59,301 bases of DNA from a virus. Each line of letters begins with the position of its first letter. The first letter of the stretch is position 1. The position numbers and the translations under genes are program-made. Under the pieces are notes generated by a model. That model was not told the origin of the DNA. It did no database searches and saw only the letters and a list, made by a program, of their open reading frames with translations. The DNA lies in the IMG/VR virus record IMGVR_UViG_3300028800_000104, positions 1 to 59,301 of that record. The stretch is one strand, 5' to 3'. Below, piece by piece: positions 38,661 to 46,329 of the stretch.

Positions 38661-39365
38661 ATGAAACTTCTGATCGCCATCTCTAGTTGTGGTGACTTCG
38701 AAACCAACGGCAACAATCAGGCCATGCGCGAGACCTGGTTGCGCGACACCGCCGGCATCATCCCGTACAAGTTCTTTTTCGGCGTTGGCCAGGACGCGCC
38801 ACAATTGGACGACTCGATTATTCTGCCAGGCGTCGACGACGGTTACGGCTTTCTCACCTACAAAACGCAGGCCTCTCTGCGTTGGGCGTTCGAGGAAGGG
38901 TACGACTTCGTCTTTCGTTGTTTCCCCGATACCTATGTTCGCGTCGATCGACTCATGTGTTGCGGTTTCGAAAATCACGACTATCACGGCGACTTTCGCC
39001 AAGAGGAAGGTGGTCGTACCGACGGCGGCACCGGGGACTATCATCCCACGCTGCAACAGGCACAGAACTACGCTTCTGGCGGTGCCGGCTATTGGCTGAG
39101 TCGCACAGCCTTTGCCCACCTTCTCGGCGCGCCCGTTCTTGGCGTGTGGCGAGACGACATCACGCCTTATGCTGAGGATCTGTGGGTCGGCAACATTCTT
39201 GGCAAGGGGCCGACGCTGCGCTACTTCGACGACTCACGATTTTGCAATCACGGCAGCACTCAATGGCCGAAACCGGAGAATGACATGATCACGTCCCACA
39301 TGTCCTGTCCGGATCGCTACGACAAATCGCGCATGTACTCGGCCCACTCGATCTGGAAACCCTAA
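38661..39365 (+). CDS. glycosyltransferase (GT31-like, atypical DxD)
   Basis: 234 aa. 'KLLIAISSCGDFETNGN', 'KFFFGVGQD' and 'YDFVFRCFPDTYVRVDRLM' align with the other two GT31-like proteins, but the DxD position reads FPD instead of DDD or DRD. Metal use may differ, or the enzyme may be inactive. 'SGGAGYWLSRTAFAHL' is conserved. Third paralogue of the cluster. Confidence 0.74.
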   Translation: MKLLIAISSCGDFETNGNNQAMRETWLRDTAGIIPYKFFFGVGQDAPQLDDSIILPGVDDGYGFLTYKTQASLRWAFEEGYDFVFRCFPDTYVRVDRLMCCGFENHDYHGDFRQEEGGRTDGGTGDYHPTLQQAQNYASGGAGYWLSRTAFAHLLGAPVLGVWRDDITPYAEDLWVGNILGKGPTLRYFDDSRFCNHGSTQWPKPENDMITSHMSCPDRYDKSRMYSAHSIWKP

Positions 39366-39864
39366 TCATTTTCTAAAAGTTCGCGGAGTCTTGCGTCGAA
39401 AAAAGGGCAGGTCGCGCCCTTACTCGGGGAGCGTAAGACTCCGCGGAGCCTATCAGCGCCCCATTTGCTGTCGCGATAGAAAACCGGAATGCCCTTTCTT
39501 GGCGTTGTGTCGACGATTTTTTGAAACTGTTAAATCTAAATTCAATTCCGCGACCGCCATAGTCGGCGAAACGTGCGTCGTTGGGGTCGATGCATCGCTG
39601 CATCGCATTCCGAAAGGCGTAATATTCCGGACTCGCCGCGCCGCGTCTCAACAAACCATGGCGATAGTTTTTCGCGCGAATCAACTCGCGCTTAAGGCAT
39701 CCACAACTTTTCGTATTGCCATTCCGCAACAGCGACATTTTCACCGAACACAAAGTCCCACAATCGCATTTGCAATGCCAGAGCCAACCGGAATCTACGA
39801 GTCGATCTGGGCTCGTTGCCACTAAACGCCCGAATCTCTGTCCCGTTATGTCTGTCTTTGCCAT
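39362..39864 (-). pseudogene. AP2/HNH-type DNA-binding protein, frameshifted
   Basis: In the starting frame (stop at 39373; 163 aa) the first 112 residues look right: 'DITGQRFGRLVATS', CKCDCGTLCSV, 'NTKSCGCLKREL', then 'YYAFRNAMQRC' and 'YGGRGIEFRF'. This is the pattern of phage AP2-domain, homing-type proteins. After a run of six A's (39522-39517) the frame becomes unlike the family. Shifting by -1 there restores a natural sequence ('TTPRKGIPVFYRDSKWG') to a stop at 39362, overlapping the glycosyltransferase stop. It is therefore a frameshift mutation, a sequencing error, or weak programmed slippage. A -10 box lies 6 bases before its ATG. Confidence 0.65.
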
Positions 39865-39870
39865 GGCGAA

Positions 39871-39876
39871 ATTATA
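39871..39876 (-). promoter_or_regulatory. -10 box, probable leaderless promoter
   Basis: TATAAT in minus-strand sense, ending 6 bases before the ATG of the AP2/HNH-like gene (39864). A transcript from it would begin at or next to the start codon. No convincing -35 is seen. Confidence 0.4.
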
Positions 39877-39904
39877 ACCTTTTCGGCATTTGGAGCTAGT
39901 TTTT

Positions 39905-40369
39905 ATGTTGCCCTATCAGAAGGACTTTCTACAACGGGCGTTTCGAGAGGCCCTCGTTTCGGGTCATATTTTTCCGGAGATGGCGGCGTGTGAGGCCGCC
40001 CTCGAATCGGGCTTTGGTCGGTCCCAACTCGCCTCGCAGGATAACAATCTATTTGCGATGAAACAGCACACGCACCCGATCTATGGCACCCACTCATTGC
40101 CGACGCGCGAAGTGTTGGGCGGTCAGTGGACGACCGTAACGGCGAACTGGATCACCTATCCAGATTGGCGCGCATGTTTTGCCGATCGCATGGCAACCCT
40201 GCAACGGCTGGCCTCGACGTTCCCGCATTATGCCGCTGCACTGGCGGCGGGCTCGGCTACGACCTACATCATGGAAGTCTCGCGAACATGGAGCACGGAT
40301 CCCGAGCGAGGCGAAAAGTGTTTGTGGATTTACGACAACTGCGCGGGCGAATGGTCCGCGACTTCGTAA
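39905..40369 (+). CDS. endolysin: glucosaminidase (GH73-like)
   Basis: 154 aa from ATG 39905 with RBS GGAG; a TTG at 39890 is less likely. 'AACEAALESGFGRSQLASQ' (28-46) carries the catalytic Glu (E34) of FlgJ/GH73-type glucosaminidases. 'DNNLFAMKQ' and 'YPDWRACFADRMATL' are also typical. It would cut peptidoglycan sugar chains to lyse the host. No signal peptide, so it depends on a holin, and the next small membrane proteins are candidates. Confidence 0.85.
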   Translation: MLPYQKDFLQRAFREALVSGHIFPEMAACEAALESGFGRSQLASQDNNLFAMKQHTHPIYGTHSLPTREVLGGQWTTVTANWITYPDWRACFADRMATLQRLASTFPHYAAALAAGSATTYIMEVSRTWSTDPERGEKCLWIYDNCAGEWSATS

Positions 40370-40382
40370 CACGGAGGGCATC

Positions 40383-40646
40383 ATGAATCTCATCCAGAAA
40401 ATCACCGCGACCGCTAAGGCGGCCTGGTATTCACTCCCGCACCAGGTGCAAGCCGTTATTGTGGTCTTCGCCGCTGCAGCATCGGCTTCGCTCGGCAAGA
40501 AACTGCTCGATCCCGCCGCTTGCTGGCAGTTTGCCTGTCTTAAACAGTATGTCGGCACCGCCGCCGGCGCCGGACTGGTCGCGTTACGCGCTTTCTATAT
40601 GCGGCCCGGGCCGGGGCCATCTGCGCGGTCTTCTAGCGGTTCCTAG
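40383..40646 (+). CDS. small membrane protein, holin candidate
   Basis: 87 aa from ATG 40383. One clear hydrophobic stretch, 'VQAVIVVFAAAASASLG' (22-38), and a weaker one, 'YVGTAAGAGLVALRAFY' (56-72), with a Pro/Ser-rich C-terminus. Next to the lysin, so a holin or holin partner is plausible. Family not recognised. Confidence 0.62.
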   Translation: MNLIQKITATAKAAWYSLPHQVQAVIVVFAAAASASLGKKLLDPAACWQFACLKQYVGTAAGAGLVALRAFYMRPGPGPSARSSSGS

Positions 40647-40655
40647 GCGCGGTAC

Positions 40656-41306
40656 ATGAAAACCCTTCTATTGGGCACGGGCGTCGCGTTAGGAGCCATC
40701 CTGGCCGTGGCAATCGCGGTTTTAAGCCTCGATGCGCACAAAAGCCTGGCATCCCTCAATACGCTGCTGACGCAGGCAAGCGGGACCGCCGCGCGGCTCG
40801 ATCAGACTGTCGTCGACGTCCAAGCGGCAGCCAAGACGCTCAATCTGGCGGCGAGCGAGGAACGCACCAATTGGAAGGCCACTAGCAGGGAAGCGGCATT
40901 GACCGGACGTGAAATGCGGCGACTGATCTCGCGGGTGGATCGCTCGTTTGTCGACGGAACGCTCTATCACGTCAATCGGGCCACCCTGCCGGCGATCGAT
41001 GCCCAGATCGTGAGCAACGGCGAGCAGCTGACGGCCACCCTGCGGAAGGTGGGCGACGCGGCCGACGGGCTGACGCTGACGGCTGGCGCGCTAAATCTCC
41101 GGATTGGCGATCCAAAAATAACGTCACTTCTAGGACATTTCGACGCTTCGGCCCAAAACCTCGAAGTGATCTCTGCCAATTCGGCGGCCATGTCGGGCGA
41201 CATGCGGATCGCGGTCCACCGCATGGCCCAACCTCCCACAAAGTTCCACCAGTTTCTCGATGCGAGCTGGACGACGGTCAAGTTCGGCTCATTGTTTATC
41301 CCGTAA
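40656..41306 (+). CDS. membrane-anchored coiled-coil protein
   Basis: 216 aa. Hydrophobic N-terminus 'LLLGTGVALGAILAVAIAVL' (4-23), then a long helical region ('SLNTLLTQASGTAARLDQTV') with periodic Leu/Ala, up to residue ~190. The shape (membrane anchor plus periplasmic coiled coil) fits a lysis-cassette accessory or spanin-like protein, but this is inference. Confidence 0.6.
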   Translation: MKTLLLGTGVALGAILAVAIAVLSLDAHKSLASLNTLLTQASGTAARLDQTVVDVQAAAKTLNLAASEERTNWKATSREAALTGREMRRLISRVDRSFVDGTLYHVNRATLPAIDAQIVSNGEQLTATLRKVGDAADGLTLTAGALNLRIGDPKITSLLGHFDASAQNLEVISANSAAMSGDMRIAVHRMAQPPTKFHQFLDASWTTVKFGSLFIP

Positions 41307-41326
41307 CTCAACCCCAAGGAGAACCC

Positions 41327-41689
41327 ATGAATAAAGTGATCACGTTTCTGGAGCACGTCGGCCTCGATATCGTGCACGGCTTCGACAAGGCCGCGCCGGT
41401 GGTGAAGGCCGCCGAGCCCTATATCAACCTGGCATTCCCCGGCTTTGGTCCGCTCTTCGCCGCCACGGCCAATGAAGTCATCAGCGTCGAACAAAAATTT
41501 GCCGCTATCGGGCAACAAACCGGCTCCGGCAAACAGAAGTTGGCCGACGTCCTTACGGTCATCGAGCCTGTCGCAAGACAACTCCTCGAGGCCGCCAAAC
41601 TGCCACAAGATGAAGCCACGATCACGAAGTGGATCGACGGCGTCGTTGCTCTGTTGAATGGGATCCCGGCCCCGCAACCGTCGGCCTAA
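41327..41689 (+). CDS. small lysis-cassette-associated protein
   Basis: 120 aa, excellent RBS (AAGGAG). Mostly helical, with alternating hydrophobic and polar segments ('EPYINLAFPGFGPLFAATAN'). No signal sequence. Found after the lysis genes; I recall similar proteins near holins in other phages, but the function is unknown. Confidence 0.62.
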   Translation: MNKVITFLEHVGLDIVHGFDKAAPVVKAAEPYINLAFPGFGPLFAATANEVISVEQKFAAIGQQTGSGKQKLADVLTVIEPVARQLLEAAKLPQDEATITKWIDGVVALLNGIPAPQPSA

Positions 41690-41753
41690 ACCCATCCCCC
41701 GGTTTCAAATCATCACTCTCCCAGGTTCGTTTTATGATGTGGAAAGGTCGACA

Positions 41754-42068
41754 ATGCCGAAACTGACCAAACGCGAACGATCGATCGCCGCCAAATATCG
41801 TAAGGCGCAGAAGGCCGCAGAAAAGGGCGCTCGCTATTATGCCCTCGCTGATCAGTGCATCTATGCGATCGCGCAGATGTTGAAAGGTGAACACGGACGC
41901 ACGGCGCGCATCAATACTGACGGCAAGGGAATCATGCTGCTCGACAACTTCGTCGCGGCGCTCACGAACGCCAAACGGAAGCCGGACGAGATGCCCAAAG
42001 CGTGGGGCCATGGATCCGTGCGCCAGTTTGAATTGAAAGAAATCAATCTGTTTACGGCAGAGCCTTAA
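41754..42068 (+). CDS. basic hypothetical protein
   Basis: 104 aa from ATG 41754 (RBS GGAAAGG); earlier in-frame starts lack an RBS. Very basic N-terminus ('KLTKRERSIAAKYRKAQKAA') and 'YALADQCIYAIAQMLKGEHG'. Possibly nucleic-acid binding. It ends the plus-strand late block and converges on the minus-strand early block with a 4-base stop overlap. Confidence 0.6.
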   Translation: MPKLTKRERSIAAKYRKAQKAAEKGARYYALADQCIYAIAQMLKGEHGRTARINTDGKGIMLLDNFVAALTNAKRKPDEMPKAWGHGSVRQFELKEINLFTAEP

Positions 42069-42244
42069 GATCCCGCCTCCCCATCCCCGGATGGCCCCCG
42101 GTTTAAAAACGCCACGTTGAACTCTCCGGCTCTGATACGTGGCCTACAGGCCCGGATTACACTGGGCGAATTGTTGAGTCGGACATTGCCCGACAGCATG
42201 AAATTGGCCGCAGCTAAGGCACATAGCACCGCCTTTCTAAACAT
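42065..42244 (-). CDS. small protein with hydrophobic N-terminus
   Basis: 59 aa. Very strong RBS (GGGAGGGGAG) before ATG 42244. The N-terminus 'FRKAVLCALAAANFMLSGN' looks signal-like. Last gene of the minus-strand early run; start overlaps the end of the upstream gene by 8 bases. Function unknown. Confidence 0.55.
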   Translation of the reverse strand: MFRKAVLCALAAANFMLSGNVRLNNSPSVIRACRPRIRAGEFNVAFLNRGPSGDGEAGS

Positions 42245-43322
42245 TCTTCTCCCCTCCCTCTGCTCTCGGGGATGAGGCAGCCCGAGCCTGCCAACCCAAC
42301 CACGCAGCCTCTCGGTTACTCCCGTGTCCAAGCGTCATACCATCGGACCATTTATCGAAGCATGCCCGTTCGTCCCGCCCTCCCGCTGGAGAGGAGGAGT
42401 TGGCCCCGCGTTTCGCCTCAGCCTCTTGAGCGCGTTTCGTCCACCTGTCAACCGATTCCATCGCGTCAAGTTGCCAATCTTTCATGGCTTGGGCGCACCG
42501 TTCGGGATTCCCAACAAACTCCGGTCCTCCACTCGTGAGACCCTCCAGAGCCGCCCGATAGCGTCGGAATAAGTCGTCGTCCGCCGGCTCCCCGCTTCCC
42601 TCGCTCACCCGCGCTGCCCCAAGCGTGCGAAGTGCAGTCAACTTATCGAGCAGCTTGATGCGGAAATCGGATGAAGAATCCTGACGCTTAATCCCAATGC
42701 TTTCGGCTTCGATGATGCGGTCATTCATCATCGAAATCAGCAGAGCCAATTCTCCGTCTGTAAATTTTGGCATCTCGCTCCCCTGACTCACCCGCACCGC
42801 CCCGGAGTGCCACGAATCGGAACAGATTGCTTTCCTGTGTGGTATCTCGCCGCAATTCTCGACCATACAGTTCCTCAACTCACGATCACGACTTCCGCAA
42901 CTTGGACAGCGCGGCGTCTCGCTCCCCTGACTCTCGGCTAGTGGGGGCGCGGCCTTTTCATCTTCCAATAACGCGAACTCGGCGTGAATCAGCCACTCCA
43001 GACGCATCATGTCATCTTCGGTCATAGCGTAATCCGTCATGAGCATCCGCTTTTTGCGGCGCACGTCCTCAAGGTCGATGATTTCCACTTTCGCTGGCTC
43101 CCGCTCCCCTGCTGGGACTGGAGCCGCGACCGCGAGTTTGGCCTGATCCGCACACCAGCGCAGTAAAACTTCCTTCGTTACCGGGCCGCGATCCTTCGCC
43201 AAATTCTCAATGTGAATCGCGCACGCTCCGCCGTCCGAGGCGTTGAATTGCAGCCAAGTGCCGTCCTGCCGCGTCGCAACCTCCAACCCGCGCCCACCCT
43301 CCACCCGTCCATCCTTAGACAT
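42237..43322 (-). CDS. multi-segment protein, probable fusion of small early genes
   Basis: 361 aa from ATG 43322, chosen because it overlaps the upstream stop (TGATG) like the neighbouring genes. Several unrelated segments are joined: a start with 'DGRVEGGRGLEVATRQDG', a Cys-rich part 'PRCPSCGSRDRELRNC', a helical part ('FTDGELALLISMMNDRIIEA'), and a C-terminus 'FDKWSDGMTLGHGSNREAAW'. Joins near 42775 and 42925 carry CTCGCTCCCCTGACTC (plus strand), resembling the stop/start junctions between separate genes nearby. The second join still encodes SQGSEMP, where the M could be a relic start. Function unknown. Confidence 0.6.
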   Translation of the reverse strand: MSKDGRVEGGRGLEVATRQDGTWLQFNASDGGACAIHIENLAKDRGPVTKEVLLRWCADQAKLAVAAPVPAGEREPAKVEIIDLEDVRRKKRMLMTDYAMTEDDMMRLEWLIHAEFALLEDEKAAPPLAESQGSETPRCPSCGSRDRELRNCMVENCGEIPHRKAICSDSWHSGAVRVSQGSEMPKFTDGELALLISMMNDRIIEAESIGIKRQDSSSDFRIKLLDKLTALRTLGAARVSEGSGEPADDDLFRRYRAALEGLTSGGPEFVGNPERCAQAMKDWQLDAMESVDRWTKRAQEAEAKRGANSSSPAGGRDERACFDKWSDGMTLGHGSNREAAWLGWQARAASSPRAEGGEKNV

Positions 43323-43519
43323 CAGTGACCTCGCTTTCGTTTTCGCGCTCTTGCTTCCCGCCATTGAGGATTGTTCAAGAGTGACCGCTTTACATCCTCC
43401 AAATACTTGAGCGTTTCGCGTTTACCAATCATGGCTAGCATGGCCCAGGCAAAGGCTTTTAGTTCTAGCTCGGAACTAGTCGCCAGTTTCCAGCCCCGCT
43501 CATCCTTCTCTGACGCCAT
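43322..43519 (-). CDS. small hypothetical protein
   Basis: 65 aa from ATG 43519 (TAATG overlap with the upstream stop); the frame is open further upstream, but that is shadow. Helical ('ELELKAFAWAMLAMIG') with a basic tail (RARKRKRGH). Possibly nucleic-acid binding. Confidence 0.6.
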   Translation of the reverse strand: MASEKDERGWKLATSSELELKAFAWAMLAMIGKRETLKYLEDVKRSLLNNPQWREARARKRKRGH

Positions 43520-43851
43520 TAGACACGCTCCTCGAAAAGTGGCTCCCAATAAATCGCATGAAACCACTGTGGCCGCTTGTAGGTTTCAGGTAGAACTAGC
43601 CAAGTCCGGCCTCCATCTTTGACCCGAATCAACTCCCCATAGAACGCATCGTTCTTGAGCTTGCGCGGCCAGCTATCAGGAGGGTCATATCGCAATTTGA
43701 TCGTCTCTACAGCCGGAAGCAGCCTGTTGAAGAGTGCATCCACACGCCGCTTGGCAGGCCACTCGATTTCGCGCCACCTTTTCTCCATCGACGCATTCGC
43801 CGCTCTCGTTTTCGCTGCCTTCTTCGCCGCTTTACTCCGGTCTGACGCCAT
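43519..43851 (-). CDS. small basic hypothetical protein
   Basis: 110 aa. Basic N-terminus 'SDRSKAAKKAAKTRAANAS', then 'WREIEWPAKRRVDALFNRLL' and 'PQWFHAIYWEPLFEERV'. Its C-terminal ERV is forced by the junction element. Overlapping start and stop on both sides. Unknown function. Confidence 0.62.
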   Translation of the reverse strand: MASDRSKAAKKAAKTRAANASMEKRWREIEWPAKRRVDALFNRLLPAVETIKLRYDPPDSWPRKLKNDAFYGELIRVKDGGRTWLVLPETYKRPQWFHAIYWEPLFEERV

Positions 43852-44150
43852 TAGACACGCTCCCCGGTAAGTCTTCGAATTGCTTTGCCAGTCTCGCCCA
43901 TAGCATCTAACTGCTTGTCCAATTTCTCTTGCCTCTGGCTGTTTTCGATTTCGCGCAATGCCCGAAGCACTTGCCTCGGAGATGCACCCTTAGGCAGGGC
44001 AATGATGATTGCTCCGTCAAGATCATGGCCCAGATCGTCCAGTTGCTCCCAAACTGCTTGAAACACATCGCAGAATCGTGGCCGCGTCATGCGCTTCCAG
44101 TTTCGGTCACAACTTATGCTGAACGTCTGTTTGTCTTTTTGCGACGCCAT
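43851..44150 (-). CDS. small hypothetical protein
   Basis: 99 aa. 'MTRPRFCDVFQAVWEQLDDL' and 'IIIALPKGASPRQVLRALRE' look like a compact alpha/beta fold. C-terminal GERV from the junction element. One-base overlap at both ends, so translation is coupled. No family recognised. Confidence 0.62.
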   Translation of the reverse strand: MASQKDKQTFSISCDRNWKRMTRPRFCDVFQAVWEQLDDLGHDLDGAIIIALPKGASPRQVLRALREIENSQRQEKLDKQLDAMGETGKAIRRLTGERV

Positions 44151-44356
44151 TAGACACCTGCCTTTCGCTCAGCAAGTTCTACAACTTCATTGCGCAGCGC
44201 GATCAGGTCATTCTCCACATCCACCAGCCGCGAGATGTACGCCTGCGTCAGAAATGCATCCCGCGCCGACGCAACCGCACGAATCGCCCACTTCAAATCG
44301 CACGCCGCCTGAGCGTATTTATTCCTGTCCGGCTCGCCCCTACCCTTCGACGCCAT
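44150..44356 (-). CDS. small hypothetical protein
   Basis: 68 aa from ATG 44356 (TGATG). Helical ('ACDLKWAIRAVASARDAFLT', 'DVENDLIALRNEVVELAERK'), possibly a small coiled coil. Unknown function. Confidence 0.58.
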   Translation of the reverse strand: MASKGRGEPDRNKYAQAACDLKWAIRAVASARDAFLTQAYISRLVDVENDLIALRNEVVELAERKAGV

Positions 44357-44718
44357 CACGCACGCTCCACGATTCCGGTAATGTCCACTGGATGCCCGTA
44401 GTACCCGTTGTGACAGTCGTACACAGCCAGTTGGAACTTCCCGCGATTTGTCTCGAAATCGACAAAGCTAACATCACCTTCATCAAGTTCGCCGGGATCG
44501 GTTTTCTTGTTCATGGCAGTATCGACAGTCGCCACGCCAAGCAGCTCCGCCCCCACGTATTGAGCAAGGTCGTCGTCCGAGGAAAGATGGCCCCAACTCT
44601 CACAGCAACACCGGTCGTTTGAAATGCACACGCGAATCGTTCTCGCGCTCGTGATGACTTCAAAACCTTCCCAGTCATCGTTGACCTCGTTGATTGCCTT
44701 GATTACTTCGCTACCCAT
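44356..44718 (-). CDS. hypothetical protein
   Basis: 120 aa from ATG 44718, preceded by GGGGGAGCGTGCGTG (SD plus junction element). Alpha/beta with 'VICISNDRCCCESWGHLSSD'-like Cys-rich turn (RCCCESW) and an acidic C-terminus ending ERA. No family recognised. Confidence 0.62.
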   Translation of the reverse strand: MGSEVIKAINEVNDDWEGFEVITSARTIRVCISNDRCCCESWGHLSSDDDLAQYVGAELLGVATVDTAMNKKTDPGELDEGDVSFVDFETNRGKFQLAVYDCHNGYYGHPVDITGIVERA

Positions 44719-44735
44719 CACGCACGCTCCCCCTA

Positions 44736-45314
44736 TCAGTCTTTGCAGACTACAAACTTTCCCTTCTTCAACTCGTAGAACGTGTCCGCTTTCAGCTTTT
44801 TCCCGTCCACCTTTGCCGTCTTCACTGTCAGCACTTCGGGTGAGTTTTTGTACTCTGCCAGGACAATCCAGCTTCCGAGTGCGGCCTTCGCTCTCGCTTT
44901 TCTGCCGATGGCTGCCGCAATAGATTCCTTCCCCGACGTGGCCGCAGGGCTGTAGTAGCCCGACGTGGCCGCACGGCTGTAGTAGCCCGACGTGGGAACA
45001 GTTTTCGACTTCTCCAGACTGGACTTCACTCCCAAGCCAATCATCGCCGACAATGACAGTTCGGCTTTGACCTTCAGCGATGCCGAAGTCCGCTTGCTGT
45101 CATCAGACTTTTCGTCGCTGACTTTCTCCGCTTCAATTTCGGCATAGCGAGACGTTGCTGGCTGGTAGTACCGCAGAACGTCCAGCGGATTCTCACAGAA
45201 GTGGAACCCGGAATTGCATAGTGAGACGGTTCCGGTGTGTGTGTACTCCTTGCCGATTTCAAACTGGAAATCTCGGCACTTAAGATTCTTGTCGAAACCC
45301 TTGTAGCCTTTCAT
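44736..45314 (-). CDS. DUF7666-like protein with internal repeats
   Basis: 192 aa. 'KGYKGFDKNLKCRDFQFEIG' and 'LCNSGFHFCENPLDVLRYYQ' match a domain of unknown function I recall as DUF7666, common in phages and prophages. Residues about 112-140 contain two copies of 'ATSGYYS(R/P)A' plus a third partial copy, encoded by 27-base repeats. Good RBS. The repeats may form a beta-helix. Function unknown. Confidence 0.7.
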   Translation of the reverse strand: MKGYKGFDKNLKCRDFQFEIGKEYTHTGTVSLCNSGFHFCENPLDVLRYYQPATSRYAEIEAEKVSDEKSDDSKRTSASLKVKAELSLSAMIGLGVKSSLEKSKTVPTSGYYSRAATSGYYSPAATSGKESIAAAIGRKARAKAALGSWIVLAEYKNSPEVLTVKTAKVDGKKLKADTFYELKKGKFVVCKD

Positions 45315-45343
45315 CGTCTCCGTCCCCTCTCAGGCTCTGCCAT

Positions 45344-45526
45344 TCACTTCTCGGTTCCTAGATCGACGAACGGATTGCAAATGCACCGAATATAGCCGTG
45401 CTCCACTTCTGGAAAGAGACAGCAACACGTATCCTCGAAACAGTCGGCAAGAACATAGCCTTCGCCGCCACACTCGCCGCACGTTTCATCGGCATCGTCG
45501 AATTGTTCGTCCATCGGCTCACCCAT
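45344..45526 (-). CDS. zinc-ribbon-like small protein
   Basis: 60 aa, acidic. CGECGGEGYVLADCFEDTCC and 'YIRCICNPF' give a DnaJ-type CxxCxGxG motif and further Cys pairs, so zinc binding is likely. Start is the ATG in the TAATG junction. Partner unknown. Confidence 0.62.
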   Translation of the reverse strand: MGEPMDEQFDDADETCGECGGEGYVLADCFEDTCCCLFPEVEHGYIRCICNPFVDLGTEK

Positions 45527-45738
45527 TACGCACCGCCTCCCCGTCGCTCAGCGTTCCAGCTCGTATATCCTGATTCGATCCGCTCGATGATCGCGTCGAG
45601 TCGGCCACACAGGCGTTTCACACACTTCATGCAGAGGCAGAAGTACAGGCGTGCATTGATCAACTCCACTTCCGCTTCTAGGTCAAGCGGTGGGCGTTGC
45701 AAGTGAGCATTCGCCGCAAATGTCAAATCGACAAGCAC
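45526..45738 (-). CDS. small hypothetical protein
   Basis: 70 aa with a GTG start that overlaps the upstream gene. 'LEAEVELINARLYFCLCMKC' suggests a helical Cys-containing fold. Start uncertain. Confidence 0.48.
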   Translation of the reverse strand: MLVDLTFAANAHLQRPPLDLEAEVELINARLYFCLCMKCVKRLCGRLDAIIERIESGYTSWNAERRGGGA

Positions 45739-45860
45739 CGGTGAGGTCGAGTGCCTTTCCGCCTGGCGCTATTCTTCCCACAGACAGCACACGGCCCGAA
45801 CCCATGTTTCGCAACACTGATCGACGGATAGTTCTGCCCCAATGGCCTCGCGACTGCCAT
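45723..45860 (-). CDS. small zinc-finger-like protein
   Basis: 45 aa from ATG 45860 (TGATG, with upstream GGAG). CAVCGK and HRC near the end form a likely treble-clef or zinc-knuckle, with a basic middle (NSARRKGTRPH). It overlaps the next gene by 16 bases in another frame. Confidence 0.52.
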   Translation of the reverse strand: MAVARPLGQNYPSISVAKHGFGPCAVCGKNSARRKGTRPHRCLSI

Positions 45861-46168
45861 CACGCACTCTCCTTCGCGCCATAAAGCTGATTCCACTCTT
45901 CCAGTTTTTTACGCTCGCTTTTGCCGCGCCGTTGATTGTTCTCCCACGCTCGCTTGTGTCCGATAGGCCATTTCTTTCCCATCTGCCGCGCGATCTCATC
46001 CAGCCAAACTTTGTACGGGTGATATTTTTTCTCGCCGAATGGATACGCCTCTCGCAGCCGAGCACGGCACGCCTTTTCATCTTCTGGAGTCAGTAGCGGT
46101 CCGCACTGGTCCAGAACTTCCGCGATAACTTCTGCCGCCGTCGATCGCCAGTGAGATTCGTATTTCAC
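45860..46168 (-). CDS. hypothetical protein
   Basis: 102 aa, GTG start overlapping the upstream stop (GTGA). Helical; 'YHPYKVWLDEIARQMGKKWP' and 'NQRRGKSERKKLEEWNQLYG' are basic and may bind nucleic acid. A competing frame (45769-46080) lacks these features. No family recognised. Confidence 0.65.
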   Translation of the reverse strand: MKYESHWRSTAAEVIAEVLDQCGPLLTPEDEKACRARLREAYPFGEKKYHPYKVWLDEIARQMGKKWPIGHKRAWENNQRRGKSERKKLEEWNQLYGAKESA

Positions 46169-46329
46169 GCGAACAATTCCGCCTTGGCGCGTTCGCGCGT
46201 GTCAGCTTCGGCCAATTGTTCGGCCTCATCGCGTGGCACGTTGCCCTGATACTCCATGATGGCCGCGCGTTCGGCCCAGAGTTCCAGATACTTCTCGGGC
46301 CAGTCTTCCAGTTTGTCGGGGAGCATCAT
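46165..46329 (-). CDS. small helical protein
   Basis: 54 aa from ATG 46329 (ATGA overlap). 'WPEKYLELWAERAAIMEYQG' and 'PRDEAEQLAEADTRERAKAE' look like a small helical protein found near phage replication genes. Weak evidence for function. Confidence 0.6.
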   Translation of the reverse strand: MMLPDKLEDWPEKYLELWAERAAIMEYQGNVPRDEAEQLAEADTRERAKAELFA

